A DNA stretch of 64,000 nt from Streptomyces narbonensis (GTDB taxonomy: Bacteria; Actinomycetota; Actinomycetes; Streptomycetales; Streptomycetaceae): assembly GCF_014649015.1 (NCBI RefSeq), contig NZ_BMSF01000008.1:310001-374000 (forward strand). The letters are read 5' to 3'. The notes beneath the pieces are model-generated. The model was not told where the DNA came from, did not search any database, and saw only the letters and a list, made by a program, of their open reading frames with translations. Shown piece by piece: positions 1-8,446 of the stretch (positions are counted from its first letter, which is position 1; each line of letters opens with the position of its first letter). Both the position numbers and the translations under genes were made by a program.

Positions 1-242
1 AGCAGAACGGCAAGCGGATCAAGGAAGACTCGATCCAGCGCTTCAAGGGTCTCGGCGAGATGAACGCCGAGGAGCTGCGCGTCACCACCATGGACGTCGA
101 ACACCGTGTGCTCGGCCAGGTCACCCTGGACGACGCGGCGCAGGCCGACGACCTGTTCTCGGTGCTGATGGGCGAGGACGTCGAGGCACGGCGCTCGTTC
201 ATCCAGCGCAACGCCAAGGACGTTCGCTTCCTCGACATCTGA
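1..242 (+). CDS. gyrB: DNA gyrase subunit B, C-terminal end (partial)
   Basis: This is the last 79 or so codons of gyrB, read in the frame that starts at base 3 and ends with TGA at 240-242; the gene begins before the window. The peptide contains RFKGLGEMNAEEL, the highly conserved GyrB/TOPRIM tail motif, and ends in the usual DVRFLDI. GyrB is the ATPase subunit of gyrase, which introduces negative supercoils into cytoplasmic DNA. gyrA follows after 41 bp on the same strand, the standard origin-proximal order of actinobacteria. Confidence 0.97.
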   Translation, partial: QNGKRIKEDSIQRFKGLGEMNAEELRVTTMDVEHRVLGQVTLDDAAQADDLFSVLMGEDVEARRSFIQRNAKDVRFLDI

Positions 243-283
243 GTCGGTCTCAGCTGACCGTACGAAAGGACTGACGACCAGCA

Positions 284-2923
284 ATGGCCGACGAAAACAC
301 TCCCGGCACCACCGAAGAGCAGGACCCCGTGCTGCGGATCGAGCCCGTCGGGCTCGAGACCGAGATGCAGCGCTCGTACCTCGACTACGCGATGTCCGTC
401 ATCGTGTCCCGCGCGCTGCCCGACGTACGGGACGGCCTGAAGCCCGTCCACCGGCGCGTGCTGTACGCGATGTACGACGGCGGCTACCGGCCCGAGAAGG
501 GCTTCTACAAGTGCGCCCGCGTCGTCGGCGACGTCATGGGTACGTACCACCCGCACGGCGACTCCTCGATCTACGACGCGCTCGTCCGCCTCGCCCAGCC
601 CTGGTCGATGCGGATGCCGCTCGTCGACTCCAACGGCAACTTCGGTTCCCCGGGCAACGACCCGGCCGCCGCCATGCGGTACACCGAGTGCAAGATGATG
701 CCGCTGGCCATGGAGATGCTCCGGGACATCGACGAGGAGACCGTCGACTTCCAGGACAACTACGACGGCCGCAACCAGGAGCCGACGGTCCTCCCGGCCC
801 GGTTCCCGAACCTGCTGGTCAACGGCTCCGCCGGCATCGCCGTCGGTATGGCCACCAACATCCCGCCGCACAACCTCCGCGAGGTCGCGGCCGGCGCCCA
901 GTGGGCGCTGGAGCACCCCGAGGCCACGCACGAGGAGCTCCTCGACGCGCTGATCGAGCGGATCAAGGGCCCGGACTTCCCGACCGGCGCGCTCGTCGTC
1001 GGCCGCAAGGGCATCGAGGAGGCGTACCGCACCGGCCGTGGCTCGATCACGATGCGCGCGGTCGTCGAGGTCGAGGAGATCCAGAACCGCCAGTGCCTGG
1101 TGGTCACGGAGCTTCCGTACCAGACCAACCCCGACAACCTCGCGCAGAAGATCGCCGACCTGGTGAAGGACGGCAAGGTCGGCGGCATCGCCGACGTCCG
1201 CGACGAGACCTCGTCCCGCACCGGCCAGCGCCTCGTCATCGTGCTCAAGCGCGACGCCGTCGCCAAGGTCGTGCTGAACAACCTCTACAAGCACACCGAC
1301 CTGCAGACGAACTTCGGCGCGAACATGCTGGCGCTCGTCGACGGCGTGCCCCGCACCCTCTCGCTCGACGCGTTCATCCGCCACTGGGTGACGCACCAGA
1401 TCGAGGTCATCGTCCGCCGGACGAAGTTCCGGCTGCGCAAGGCCGAGGAGCGCGCCCACATCCTGCGCGGTCTGCTCAAGGCGCTCGACGCGATCGACGA
1501 GGTCATCGCACTCATCCGGCGCAGTGACACGGTCGAGGTCGCCCGCGGCGGCCTGATGGACCTCCTCCAGATCGACGAGATCCAGGCCAACGCGATCCTG
1601 GAGATGCAGCTCCGCCGGCTCGCCGCCCTGGAGCGCCAGAAGATCGTCGCCGAGCACGACGAGCTCCAGGCCAAGATCAACGAGTACAACGCGATCCTGG
1701 CCTCCCCGGAGCGCCAGCGGGCGATCGTCAGCGAGGAGCTCGCGGCGCTCGTCGAGCGGTTCGGCGACGACCGCCGGTCCAAGCTCGTGCCCTTCGACGG
1801 TGACATGTCCATCGAGGACCTGATCGCCGAGGAGGACATCGTCGTCACGATCTCCCGCGGCGGCTACGTGAAGCGGACGAAGACCGAGGACTACCGCTCG
1901 CAGAAGCGCGGCGGCAAGGGCGTCCGGGGGACGAAGCTGAAGCAGGACGACATCGTCGACCACTTCTTCGTCTCCACCACCCACCACTGGCTGCTCTTCT
2001 TCACCAACAAGGGCCGCGTCTACCGGGCCAAGGCCTACGAGCTGCCGGACGCCGGCCGGGACGCGCGCGGCCAGCACGTGGCCAACCTGCTCGCCTTCCA
2101 GCCGGACGAGCAGATCGCGCAGATCCTCGCGATCCGCGACTACGACGCCGCGCCCTACCTGGTGCTCGCCACCAAGGCCGGCCTGGTGAAGAAGACCGCG
2201 CTGAAGGACTACGACTCGCCCCGCTCGGGCGGTGTCATCGCCATCAACCTCCGCGAGCGCGAGGACGGCAGCGACGACGAGCTGATCGGGGCCGAGCTGG
2301 TCTCGTCCGAGGACGATCTGCTCCTGGTCAGCAAGAAGGCGCAGTCGATCCGCTTCACGGCCACGGACGACGCTCTGCGCCCGATGGGACGTGCCACCTC
2401 GGGCGTCAAGGGCATGAGTTTCCGAGCGGACGACGAACTGCTCTCGATGAATGTCGTCCGGCCGGGTACGTTCGTCTTCACCGCGACCGACGGCGGGTAC
2501 GCGAAGCGCACCCCCGTCGACGAGTACCGCGTCCAGGGCCGTGGCGGCCTCGGAATCAAGGCCGCCAAGATCGTGGAGGACCGCGGCTCGCTCGTGGGCG
2601 CGCTGGTGGTCGAGGAGACGGACGAGATCCTCGCCATCACGCTGTCCGGCGGTGTGATTCGTACGCGAGTCAACGAAGTCAGGGAGACCGGCCGTGACAC
2701 CATGGGCGTCCAGCTGATCAACCTGGGCAAGCGCGATGCCGTCGTCGGCATCGCGCGGAACGCCGAGGCCGGCAGCGACGTCGACGATGTGGACGGCGTG
2801 GACGGCGTGGATGATGCCGAGGGCGCCATCGAGGCGACCGAGGCCACGGTGGTCGAGACCGCAGTGGTCGAGGCCGAGGCAGTCGAGGGCACGGAGCCTT
2901 CGGCAGGGGAGCACGAGGAGTAA
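284..2923 (+). CDS. gyrA: DNA gyrase subunit A
   Basis: This is the 879-residue DNA breakage-reunion subunit of gyrase. The N-terminal winged-helix/tower domain carries the catalytic tyrosine in AAMRYTE (Tyr133). The quinolone-determining region reads HPHGDSSIYD, with Ser94 and Asp98 at the positions equivalent to E. coli Ser83 and Asp87, so the common resistance changes are absent. The C-terminal DNA-wrapping beta-pinwheel occupies roughly residues 510-840. The last 40 or so residues are a low-complexity acidic tail with repeated DVDGVD units, probably a dispensable extension. The ATG follows AAAGGA at a suitable distance. A DUF3566 gene starts 4 bp downstream, suggesting co-transcription. 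Confidence 0.98.
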   Translation: MADENTPGTTEEQDPVLRIEPVGLETEMQRSYLDYAMSVIVSRALPDVRDGLKPVHRRVLYAMYDGGYRPEKGFYKCARVVGDVMGTYHPHGDSSIYDALVRLAQPWSMRMPLVDSNGNFGSPGNDPAAAMRYTECKMMPLAMEMLRDIDEETVDFQDNYDGRNQEPTVLPARFPNLLVNGSAGIAVGMATNIPPHNLREVAAGAQWALEHPEATHEELLDALIERIKGPDFPTGALVVGRKGIEEAYRTGRGSITMRAVVEVEEIQNRQCLVVTELPYQTNPDNLAQKIADLVKDGKVGGIADVRDETSSRTGQRLVIVLKRDAVAKVVLNNLYKHTDLQTNFGANMLALVDGVPRTLSLDAFIRHWVTHQIEVIVRRTKFRLRKAEERAHILRGLLKALDAIDEVIALIRRSDTVEVARGGLMDLLQIDEIQANAILEMQLRRLAALERQKIVAEHDELQAKINEYNAILASPERQRAIVSEELAALVERFGDDRRSKLVPFDGDMSIEDLIAEEDIVVTISRGGYVKRTKTEDYRSQKRGGKGVRGTKLKQDDIVDHFFVSTTHHWLLFFTNKGRVYRAKAYELPDAGRDARGQHVANLLAFQPDEQIAQILAIRDYDAAPYLVLATKAGLVKKTALKDYDSPRSGGVIAINLREREDGSDDELIGAELVSSEDDLLLVSKKAQSIRFTATDDALRPMGRATSGVKGMSFRADDELLSMNVVRPGTFVFTATDGGYAKRTPVDEYRVQGRGGLGIKAAKIVEDRGSLVGALVVEETDEILAITLSGGVIRTRVNEVRETGRDTMGVQLINLGKRDAVVGIARNAEAGSDVDDVDGVDGVDDAEGAIEATEATVVETAVVEAEAVEGTEPSAGEHEE

Positions 2924-2927
2924 GAGC

Positions 2928-3614
2928 GTGAGTGGAGCCACGGGCGCCGGATCGGCGGCCGCCGGAGCTTCTGCTGGTGCTGGAGCGAACGGCGCCCGTG
3001 GCTCCGCCACGGACTCCCAGGGGGTTGCGGTGACGGATACCCGGGGGCAGCAGCCCTCGTACGAGACCTACAGCGGGCCGCTGCCCGGCGAGCGCGCCGG
3101 TGCGCAGCAGTCGGGCGGCCCGTACCACCCGCCGCAGGCGTACGGCGCTCCGGCGCCGGGCGGCCAGGCGGGTGGCACGCTGGGCGGCCAGACGGGCGCC
3201 GGAGCGGTGCGCCGGCCGCGTACGGGGGCGAGCACCACGCCCCGTACGCGCAAGGCGCGGCTGCGGGTGGCGAAGGCCGATCCGTGGTCGGTGATGAAGG
3301 TGAGCTTCCTGCTCTCCATCGCACTGGGCATCTGCACGGTCGTCGCCGCGGCGGTGCTGTGGATGGTCATGGACGCCATGGGCGTCTTCTCGACGGTCGG
3401 CGGCACGATCAGCGAGGCCACGGGCTCGAACGAGTCCAACGGCTTCGACCTGCAGTCGTTCCTGTCGCTGCCGCGGGTGCTGATGTTCACCTCGGTGATC
3501 GCCGTGATCGACGTGGTCCTGATGACCGCTCTGGCGACGCTGGGCGCGTTCATCTACAACCTGTCGGCCGGCTTCGTCGGTGGCGTGGAACTCACGCTCG
3601 CCGAGGACGAATGA
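2928..3614 (+). CDS. DUF3566 transmembrane protein downstream of gyrA
   Basis: The protein has 228 residues and starts at the GTG just after the gyrA stop. Residues 1-110 are a disordered Gly/Ala/Pro/Gln-rich cytoplasmic stretch. The remaining part is a DUF3566 domain with two hydrophobic segments (about 124-148 and 185-210) separated by an outward loop. The gene is conserved directly after gyrA in mycobacteria (Rv0007) and streptomycetes, so position and family agree. Its function is not established. The GTG is chosen because the reading frame is open upstream only inside the gyrA tail and the 4-bp spacing suggests translational coupling. Confidence 0.88.
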   Translation: MSGATGAGSAAAGASAGAGANGARGSATDSQGVAVTDTRGQQPSYETYSGPLPGERAGAQQSGGPYHPPQAYGAPAPGGQAGGTLGGQTGAGAVRRPRTGASTTPRTRKARLRVAKADPWSVMKVSFLLSIALGICTVVAAAVLWMVMDAMGVFSTVGGTISEATGSNESNGFDLQSFLSLPRVLMFTSVIAVIDVVLMTALATLGAFIYNLSAGFVGGVELTLAEDE

Positions 3615-3701
3615 CCTGCTGATCCGCCTGCTGATCGACCTTCTGATCGATCTTCGGGTGGCCGTCGGGTGACCTGCGAGGGGGCCGGGCCGGAACCGAT
3701 T

Positions 3702-3730
3702 TTGGGACTGGCCCCCACGTGCGCTAATCT
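3702..3730 (+). promoter_or_regulatory. Probable promoter of tRNA-Ile
   Basis: TTGGGA at 3702-3707 and TAATCT at 3725-3730 are separated by exactly 17 bp, a good vegetative sigma-factor promoter. The element GCTAATCTTCAG recurs before the tRNA-Leu gene (34709-34720), which supports a shared tRNA promoter design. Initiation would be near 3737, about 34 nt before the mature tRNA. Confidence 0.6.
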
Positions 3731-3770
3731 TCAGGAGTCAGCGCGCGGGACACACACCGCAAAGCGCGGC

Positions 3771-3844
3771 GGGGCTATAGCTCAGTTGGTTAGAGCGCAT
3801 CCCTGATAAGGATGAGGCCACAGGTTCAAATCCTGTTAGCCCCA
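3771..3844 (+). tRNA. ileT: tRNA-Ile (GAT anticodon)
   Basis: This is a 74-nt tRNA with a full cloverleaf. The acceptor stem GGGGCTA pairs with TAGCCCC, the discriminator is A, and CCA is not encoded. The anticodon loop is CTGATAA, giving anticodon GAT at 3805-3807, and the T arm contains GGTTCAAATCC. A tRNA-Ile in this position after gyrA is standard in actinobacteria. Confidence 0.97.
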
Positions 3845-3852
3845 CAGTGAAG

Positions 3853-3890
3853 ATCGACCCGGACGGTTCATCCGTCCGGGTCGATTTGTT
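3853..3890 (+). terminator. Rho-independent terminator after tRNA-Ile
   Basis: A perfect 14-bp stem (ATCGACCCGGACGG and its complement) with a 5-nt TTCAT loop is followed by TTGTTT. It lies 8 bp after the tRNA. Confidence 0.8.
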
Positions 3891-4011
3891 TATCCGGGGA
3901 GGACGGCGGCGCGTCGAGGTTTGAAACTCGTACAGGTCACCGATCGGTATCGGTCGATGTGTAGAGTGGGCGTCAGAAGTCTCCTACGTCAACGAAAGAC
4001 GAGGTCGCGCG

Positions 4012-4146
4012 GTGAAGAAGCTTCTCCTGGTCGCACTGGCCGCCATCGGCGGGCTCCTCGTGTACCGCCAGATCCAGGCGGATCGCGCCGAGCAGGACCT
4101 GTGGACGGAGGCGACCGACTCCGTGCCCGCAGGTTCCGGTGTCTGA
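4012..4146 (+). CDS. DLW-39 family small protein
   Basis: This 44-residue protein starts with GTG. Residues 1-20 form a single hydrophobic segment (KKLLLVALAAIGGLLVYRQ), followed by a short polar tail containing the family signature DLW (residues 29-31). DLW-39 proteins are short membrane-anchored proteins of unknown function found in Streptomyces next to the tRNA-Ile gene, so context and motif agree. GAGG sits 8 bp before the GTG. A strong terminator follows 22 bp after the stop. Confidence 0.85.
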   Translation: MKKLLLVALAAIGGLLVYRQIQADRAEQDLWTEATDSVPAGSGV

Positions 4147-4168
4147 GACGAAAACCGTCTGTGGGTGA

Positions 4169-4204
4169 AGCCCCGGCCGCGCGAGAGCGGGCCGGGGCTT
4201 TGCT
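4169..4204 (+). terminator. Terminator after DLW-39 gene
   Basis: AAGCCCCGGCC at 4169-4179 pairs with GGCCGGGGCTT at 4190-4200, giving an 11-bp GC-rich stem with a roughly 10-nt loop and a T-containing tail. Confidence 0.75.
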
Positions 4205-4250
4205 TTGCCTGAGCGAACAAAGTGCTTGCTTGAGTAAAGGGGAGAAGCGC

Positions 4251-5552
4251 GTGAAGACGCAGGCCGGCATCGGACGCAGGGGCCGGGGGGCCGGAGCCCT
4301 GATCGCGGCGGTCGCCGCCGTGGGGGCGGTGACAGCGCTGCCGGGCCAGGCACTGGCGGCCGACGCGGGCGCGCTCCCGCCGTACGCCTTCGACGGTGCG
4401 GCCCCGCGCGTGAAGGGCGCCGCTTCGAGCTCGGACGCGGCGCAGCTGAAGCCCGGGCAGACCTATCGGGACACGCTGAAGAAGGACGGCAAGGTCTACT
4501 ACCGCGTCGACCTCGACGACAAGCTCAACAGCTACGTCTCCGTCGTCGCCGTGCCGAAGCCCGGCGGCAAGGTCGAGTACGGCGACGGCTTCAAGGTGAG
4601 CATGCAGGACGGCACCGGCACCGACTGCAGCTATCAGCAGGTCTCGTTCTCCTCGGCCGAGTACGCGCGACCTCTCGCCGGGTACGCCAGCCGCCTCATC
4701 GAAGCGGACAGGTCCAACTGCCAGAAGGCGGGCGCCTTCTACGTGCTCGTCGAGCGCACCTCGAAGGCGACCTCGGCCCCGGACGACTGGGAGCTGGAGA
4801 TCCGGCACCTGTCCGAGCCGGGCCTGAAGAAGGCCGGCCCGACCGAGCTCCCCGAGGCCTGGCCCTCCGCCACGCCCCCACCGCCGCCGGGCGGCCCGCA
4901 GAAGCGGCAGGGCGGCGCCGGCTTCCACGACGCCGTCTCGCTGACGCAGGGCGAGTGGCGGTCCGACATCCGGCCCGGCCAGACGCTCTTCTACCGGGTG
5001 CCCGTCGACTGGGGGCAGCAGCTCTTCGCCACCGCGGAGCTCGGCAGCAGCGCCGCCGGGGACGAGTACGTCGGCAACGCGCTGGTGCTCTCCCTCGACA
5101 ATCCGGCGCTCGGCCACGTCGACGAGAACACCGGGAGCTACGACGGGAAGCAGGCGACCCTCGCGCTCGACCCGCAACGGCCCGTGGCCCACGCGAACCG
5201 CTCCTCGTACAACGACGGCACCAGCGGCATGCGGTTCGCCGGGTGGTACTACCTGTCGGCCACCCTCAGCCCGGACATCGCCAAGGAGTACGGGGACAAG
5301 CCCGTGCCGCTGACGCTGCGGGTGAACGTCACGGGGAACGCGAATCCCGGGCCCGGGTACGACGGGGACCCGGGGCCGTTCGCGGTGACCGCCGACGACA
5401 AGGAGGCGGCTGCGAGCGGCGCGAGCGGCTCACAGGCGGCGGAGGGCGACGGGGCCATGCAGCTCGTCGCGGTGGCCGGGCTCGGCACCGGGACGGCGCT
5501 GCTGCTCGGGCTCGGCGCGTGGACGCTCATGGCGCGGCGGCGGGCGGCGTAG
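4251..5552 (+). CDS. Secreted, C-terminally membrane-anchored protein of unknown function
   Basis: The protein has 433 residues from a GTG preceded by GGGGAG. Residues 1-34 form a signal peptide with a twin-Arg-like start (GRRGRGAG), a long Ala-rich core and an ALA cleavage site. The ectodomain contains two similar halves (about 60-180 and 225-370), each opening with an LxxGQTxxY/FYRV pattern (LKPGQTYRDTL, IRPGQTLFYRV), suggesting a duplicated beta-sandwich. A Gly/Ala/Ser linker leads to a final TM helix (about 403-425) and an Arg-rich tail (ARRRAA), so the protein is probably held in the membrane facing outward. I do not recognise a named family or enzyme motif. Confidence 0.75.
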   Translation: MKTQAGIGRRGRGAGALIAAVAAVGAVTALPGQALAADAGALPPYAFDGAAPRVKGAASSSDAAQLKPGQTYRDTLKKDGKVYYRVDLDDKLNSYVSVVAVPKPGGKVEYGDGFKVSMQDGTGTDCSYQQVSFSSAEYARPLAGYASRLIEADRSNCQKAGAFYVLVERTSKATSAPDDWELEIRHLSEPGLKKAGPTELPEAWPSATPPPPPGGPQKRQGGAGFHDAVSLTQGEWRSDIRPGQTLFYRVPVDWGQQLFATAELGSSAAGDEYVGNALVLSLDNPALGHVDENTGSYDGKQATLALDPQRPVAHANRSSYNDGTSGMRFAGWYYLSATLSPDIAKEYGDKPVPLTLRVNVTGNANPGPGYDGDPGPFAVTADDKEAAASGASGSQAAEGDGAMQLVAVAGLGTGTALLLGLGAWTLMARRRAA

Positions 5553-5676
5553 GGGCGGCTGAGGCGGGGTTCGGGGCGGCTCCGGGGGTGCGCCGGCGCC
5601 CCGGCGCTCCGGGGGCCCGGGGGCCGGGGTGAGGCGCCGGGTTGAGGCGCCGGGTCGGTCGCCGGGCTCCTCGGGC

Positions 5677-7074
5677 TCAGGTCTGGGCGAGGGCCCAGAA
5701 GCCGACCGCCAGGCACACCAGGGCGAGCAGCAGGACCGGGACCGTCACCTTCGGGGGCGGTCCCGGTCGGCGTACTGGGGCCAGGGGCGCGGGCATCGTG
5801 GCGTGCGCCGGTGCCGTGTGCTGATCGGGAACCTGAACGGGTCGAGCGGTGTATGGATGAGTAGGGGCCGGTCCGTACGGTCCCGCGGCCGTGGGGGCCT
5901 GGTCGAAGGCGGGGGTGGGCGTCGGGTGCGTGACCGGTGGGGTCAGGTGGAAGCTGCCCGTCTCGGAGGCGTTCGGCACAGGCGCGTGGGCCGGGGCGAC
6001 AGTTGGCACGGGTGGTTGGTGCCGGGGCTGGTACGGAGCCTGTGCGGGGTGCTGCTGGGGTGGTACGGGCGCGGCGGGCGCCGCCGGTACGGCGTCGGAG
6101 ACGGTGGCGGCACCGAGCGGGCCCGGGACGGGTCCGTACGCGCCGGGGGCGGGAGTGCCGCCGGGGCCCGTAGGGCCGATGGGGCCTGTGGGGCCGATGG
6201 GGCCTGTGGGGCCGAAGCCGGACGGCAGGGGGCCGATCTGGTCGAAGATCTCGACCGGCGGCTCGTCGGGACGCGGCTCGGCCAGCATCTCGACGGCGGC
6301 GTCCAGCGCCTTGCGCGCGCCCGTGGCCGACCGGAAGCGGGCCTGCGGATCGGGCTGGAGCAGCCCCGCGAGCACCTGCCACAGCGGCTCGGGAATGCCC
6401 TCCGGGGCACTCGGCGTGCCGTACGTGAGGAAGTGCGAGACCAGGGCCTGGGAGTCCGGGCTGCGCCCCTGGAGCAGATAGAGGGCGACCAGGCCGACGG
6501 CGAACAGGTCGGCGGTGAAGTCGGGCTCCGCGCCGAGGAGTTGCTCAGGAGCGAAGTAACCGGGCGTGCCGATCACGTAGTTGGACTCGGTGAGCCGGGG
6601 CTCACCCTTGCGCATGGAGATGCCGAAATCGGACAGCCGCAGGTGCGGCCGCCCGGTCCCGGTGACGTCCAGAAGGATGTTGGCGGGCTTGATGTCCCGG
6701 TGGACGACGCCTTCGGCGTGCACCGTGGCCAGACCCGAGAGCAGCTGGTCGAGCAAGGTGCAGACGAAGCGGGGCGGCAGCGCGCCGTAGTCGCCGACGA
6801 CGTGCGCCAGCGAGCCGCCGGCGACCAGGTCCATCGTGAAGAGGACCTTGTCGTCGTCGGCGGCCCAGCTGGCCGGGGCGAGGACGTGCGGATGGTCGAT
6901 CCGCATCGCCTGCTCGCGGACGAAGCGGAGCAGCGTGTGGGCGTCGCTCTGCTGGAGCACCTTGGCCGCCACGTACCGGCGGCGCCGGTGGTCCCAGGCG
7001 CGCCACACCGCGCCCGCCCCGCCCCGTCCGATCGGGTCGATCAGCTCGTACCGACCAGCGAAGACCTCACCCAT
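5677..7074 (-). CDS. Membrane-associated Ser/Thr protein kinase
   Basis: This 465-residue Hanks-type kinase has the Gly-rich loop GRGGAGAVW (16-24), ATP-binding Lys38, catalytic HRDIKPAN (Asp127) and DFG (Asp149); GTPGYFAPEQ marks the activation segment end. Residues about 275-440 are a Pro/Ala-rich linker with TGPIGP repeats. One TM helix sits at the very end (about 443-463), so the kinase faces the cytoplasm with no external sensor. It lies 63 bp downstream of an HTH gene on the same strand and is probably co-transcribed with it, so that regulator is a candidate substrate or partner. It is not the PASTA kinase, which is encoded at 26-28 kb. Confidence 0.9.
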   Translation of the reverse strand: MGEVFAGRYELIDPIGRGGAGAVWRAWDHRRRRYVAAKVLQQSDAHTLLRFVREQAMRIDHPHVLAPASWAADDDKVLFTMDLVAGGSLAHVVGDYGALPPRFVCTLLDQLLSGLATVHAEGVVHRDIKPANILLDVTGTGRPHLRLSDFGISMRKGEPRLTESNYVIGTPGYFAPEQLLGAEPDFTADLFAVGLVALYLLQGRSPDSQALVSHFLTYGTPSAPEGIPEPLWQVLAGLLQPDPQARFRSATGARKALDAAVEMLAEPRPDEPPVEIFDQIGPLPSGFGPTGPIGPTGPIGPTGPGGTPAPGAYGPVPGPLGAATVSDAVPAAPAAPVPPQQHPAQAPYQPRHQPPVPTVAPAHAPVPNASETGSFHLTPPVTHPTPTPAFDQAPTAAGPYGPAPTHPYTARPVQVPDQHTAPAHATMPAPLAPVRRPGPPPKVTVPVLLLALVCLAVGFWALAQT

Positions 7075-7137
7075 CGCGCTGCGCCCGCTCCCCGTCGTGT
7101 CGTTTCTCCCCGGTACCGGCCGAGCGCCGGTCCCGCG

Positions 7138-7686
7138 TCAGTTCTGGTGAGACTCGTAGTGCGCGACCGCGTCCGCGGTGCGCCCCGCGCCGTACACCCG
7201 GAGGAACTCTGCCAGTTCCGGGTGTGCCGGGGCGAGGGAGTCCGCCGCGTCGATGATGTCGCCCGCCGCCGCGACGGACCGCAGCAGGGACTGGATCTCG
7301 CGCACCACGCGGCGCACGGTCGGTGCGCCTGAGCCGGTGGCGGTCTGGGCCGTGCTGGTGAGGACGGAGCCGCCCTGGGACTTCTTGACCTCGTCCATCC
7401 GGTCGGTGGCCTCGGCGGCGCTGACGCTGCCGTCGGCGACCTGGACGGCGAGCTCCTGGAGGGCCTGGACGCGCTGGACGACGGCCGGATTGCCGATCTT
7501 GGCCCGCTGGCCGCTCATCAACTGGGAGAGCATGGGCGCGGAGAGCCCGAGCACGGCCGCGAGCCTGGCCTGATTGAGCCCGAGATCGTCGATCAGCCGA
7601 CGGAAGAGCGCCCCCAACGGCTCTCCGTACCAACTGCGCTGAAGCTCTCTGGCTCTTGCCGTGGCTTCCTGCTGCGCTGCGTCCAT
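7138..7686 (-). CDS. XRE-like HTH DNA-binding protein
   Basis: The protein has 182 residues. The N-terminal third (about 25-70) contains an HTH: LGLNQARLAAVLGLSAPMLSQLMSGQRAKI. The rest is helical with no obvious effector domain. The ATG at 7686 is preceded by GGGGAG at 5-nt spacing, whereas an upstream ATG at 7734 lacks a comparable site. It is the first gene of a probable two-gene unit with the kinase, so phosphorylation of this repressor-like protein is plausible but is inference. Homologous genes occur at this place in other streptomycetes. Confidence 0.85.
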   Translation of the reverse strand: MDAAQQEATARARELQRSWYGEPLGALFRRLIDDLGLNQARLAAVLGLSAPMLSQLMSGQRAKIGNPAVVQRVQALQELAVQVADGSVSAAEATDRMDEVKKSQGGSVLTSTAQTATGSGAPTVRRVVREIQSLLRSVAAAGDIIDAADSLAPAHPELAEFLRVYGAGRTADAVAHYESHQN

Positions 7687-7773
7687 TACTTCTCCCCATC
7701 CCTTAGGTTCGCCACTGCGAACCTCGATCAGCATCTTACGGAGAGTGGTCGTTGACCGGGAGTCCCTATCCTT

Positions 7774-7804
7774 TTGCCGGACAGGGGGGGAGACCCGGTA
7801 CGCT
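7774..7804 (+). promoter_or_regulatory. Possible promoter of tRNA-Ala
   Basis: TTGCCG (7774-7779) and TACGCT (7799-7804) are 19 bp apart, slightly long, with a G-run between them. Initiation would fall a few bases before the mature tRNA. Support is spacing and position only. Confidence 0.35.
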
Positions 7805-7815
7805 GTTCTCGTTCC

Positions 7816-7888
7816 GGGGCCTTAGCTCAGTTGGTAGAGCGCTGTCTTTGCATGGCAGATGTCAGGGGTTCGACTCCCCTAGGCTCCA
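7816..7888 (+). tRNA. alaT: tRNA-Ala (TGC anticodon)
   Basis: This is a 73-nt tRNA. The acceptor stem GGGGCCT pairs with AGGCTCC (one G-U), and the discriminator is A. The anticodon stem is CTGTC/GGCAG with loop TTTGCAT, giving TGC at 7849-7851. The T arm is GGGGTTCGACTCCCC. CCA is not encoded. It forms the usual ileT/alaT pair near gyrA, here separated by about 4 kb. Confidence 0.97.
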
Positions 7889-7894
7889 CTCGAC

Positions 7895-7940
7895 AACACC
7901 CCTCTGACCTGCGATGACGCAGCCCAGAGGGGTGTTTTTG
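7895..7940 (+). terminator. Terminator after tRNA-Ala
   Basis: AACACCCCTCTG at 7895-7906 pairs with CAGAGGGGTGTT at 7925-7936, followed by a T run. The loop is about 18 nt. Confidence 0.8.
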
Positions 7941-7942
7941 TC

Positions 7943-7988
7943 GCCCTTCGCCCTTCGCCCTTCGCCCTTCGCCGTTCGCCCTTCGCCG
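7943..7988. repeat. Short 7-bp tandem repeat
   Basis: About six copies of GCCCTTC, some with CCGTTC variants, sit between the tRNA-Ala terminator and the end of the minus-strand immunity-type gene. It appears non-coding and may be slippage-prone. Confidence 0.75.
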
Positions 7989-8005
7989 TGAGGGTGCGGG
8001 GCGCC

Positions 8006-8407
8006 TCAGTCCACGTCCCCCCAGGTCACGTCAGGACCGGGCGGCCAGGGCTGGGAGAAGTCGAACAGGGTGGGGTCGTCGATCTCACGGACCGCCTTGC
8101 GCCAGGACGGCCTGCCCGAGATGAGGAAGCCCTTCTTGTCGCGCGAGGTGAACAGGTAGGTGGCGGTCGGGTCGTTCTCGACCTGGTGCCGCTCGGCGAT
8201 CTCGTCCGTCTCCCGCTCGGTGGCCTTGCGGATCTCCAGGCCGTACAGCAGGGAATGGACGAGCATCGTGTCCACGTGCCCGACGTAGATCTCGATCCGG
8301 GGCGCCGGAGCGAGCTTCAGATCGGTGTCGCTGCGCAGCAGCAGCGTCTTGTGCGAGACGGTGTAGCTCCAGAGCTTGAACAGGCGCTCCGGCTCGGCGA
8401 ACGTCAT
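8006..8407 (-). CDS. Putative immunity protein for the adjacent Rhs toxin
   Basis: This 133-residue acidic cytoplasmic protein has no signal peptide or TM segment. It starts 39 bp after the stop of the Rhs toxin gene on the same strand, exactly where cognate immunity genes lie in polymorphic toxin loci. The sequence is aromatic and beta-rich in the middle (IEIYVGHVDTMLVHSLLYG) and ends DVTWGDVD. I do not recognise a named immunity family, so the role rests on position, size and charge. A terminator was not seen between the two genes, consistent with co-transcription. Confidence 0.6.
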   Translation of the reverse strand: MTFAEPERLFKLWSYTVSHKTLLLRSDTDLKLAPAPRIEIYVGHVDTMLVHSLLYGLEIRKATERETDEIAERHQVENDPTATYLFTSRDKKGFLISGRPSWRKAVREIDDPTLFDFSQPWPPGPDVTWGDVD

Positions 8408-8446
8408 GGGTGTCCCTCGGATTCAGTGCGGTGAAAGGCCGGTGTC

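Noticed and set aside
3930..3960. Possible TetR operator ACCGATCGGT near 3939
   Set aside because: It is a short palindrome lacking the spaced ACCGNNCGNNCGGT form of the other three sites and is not near related genes.
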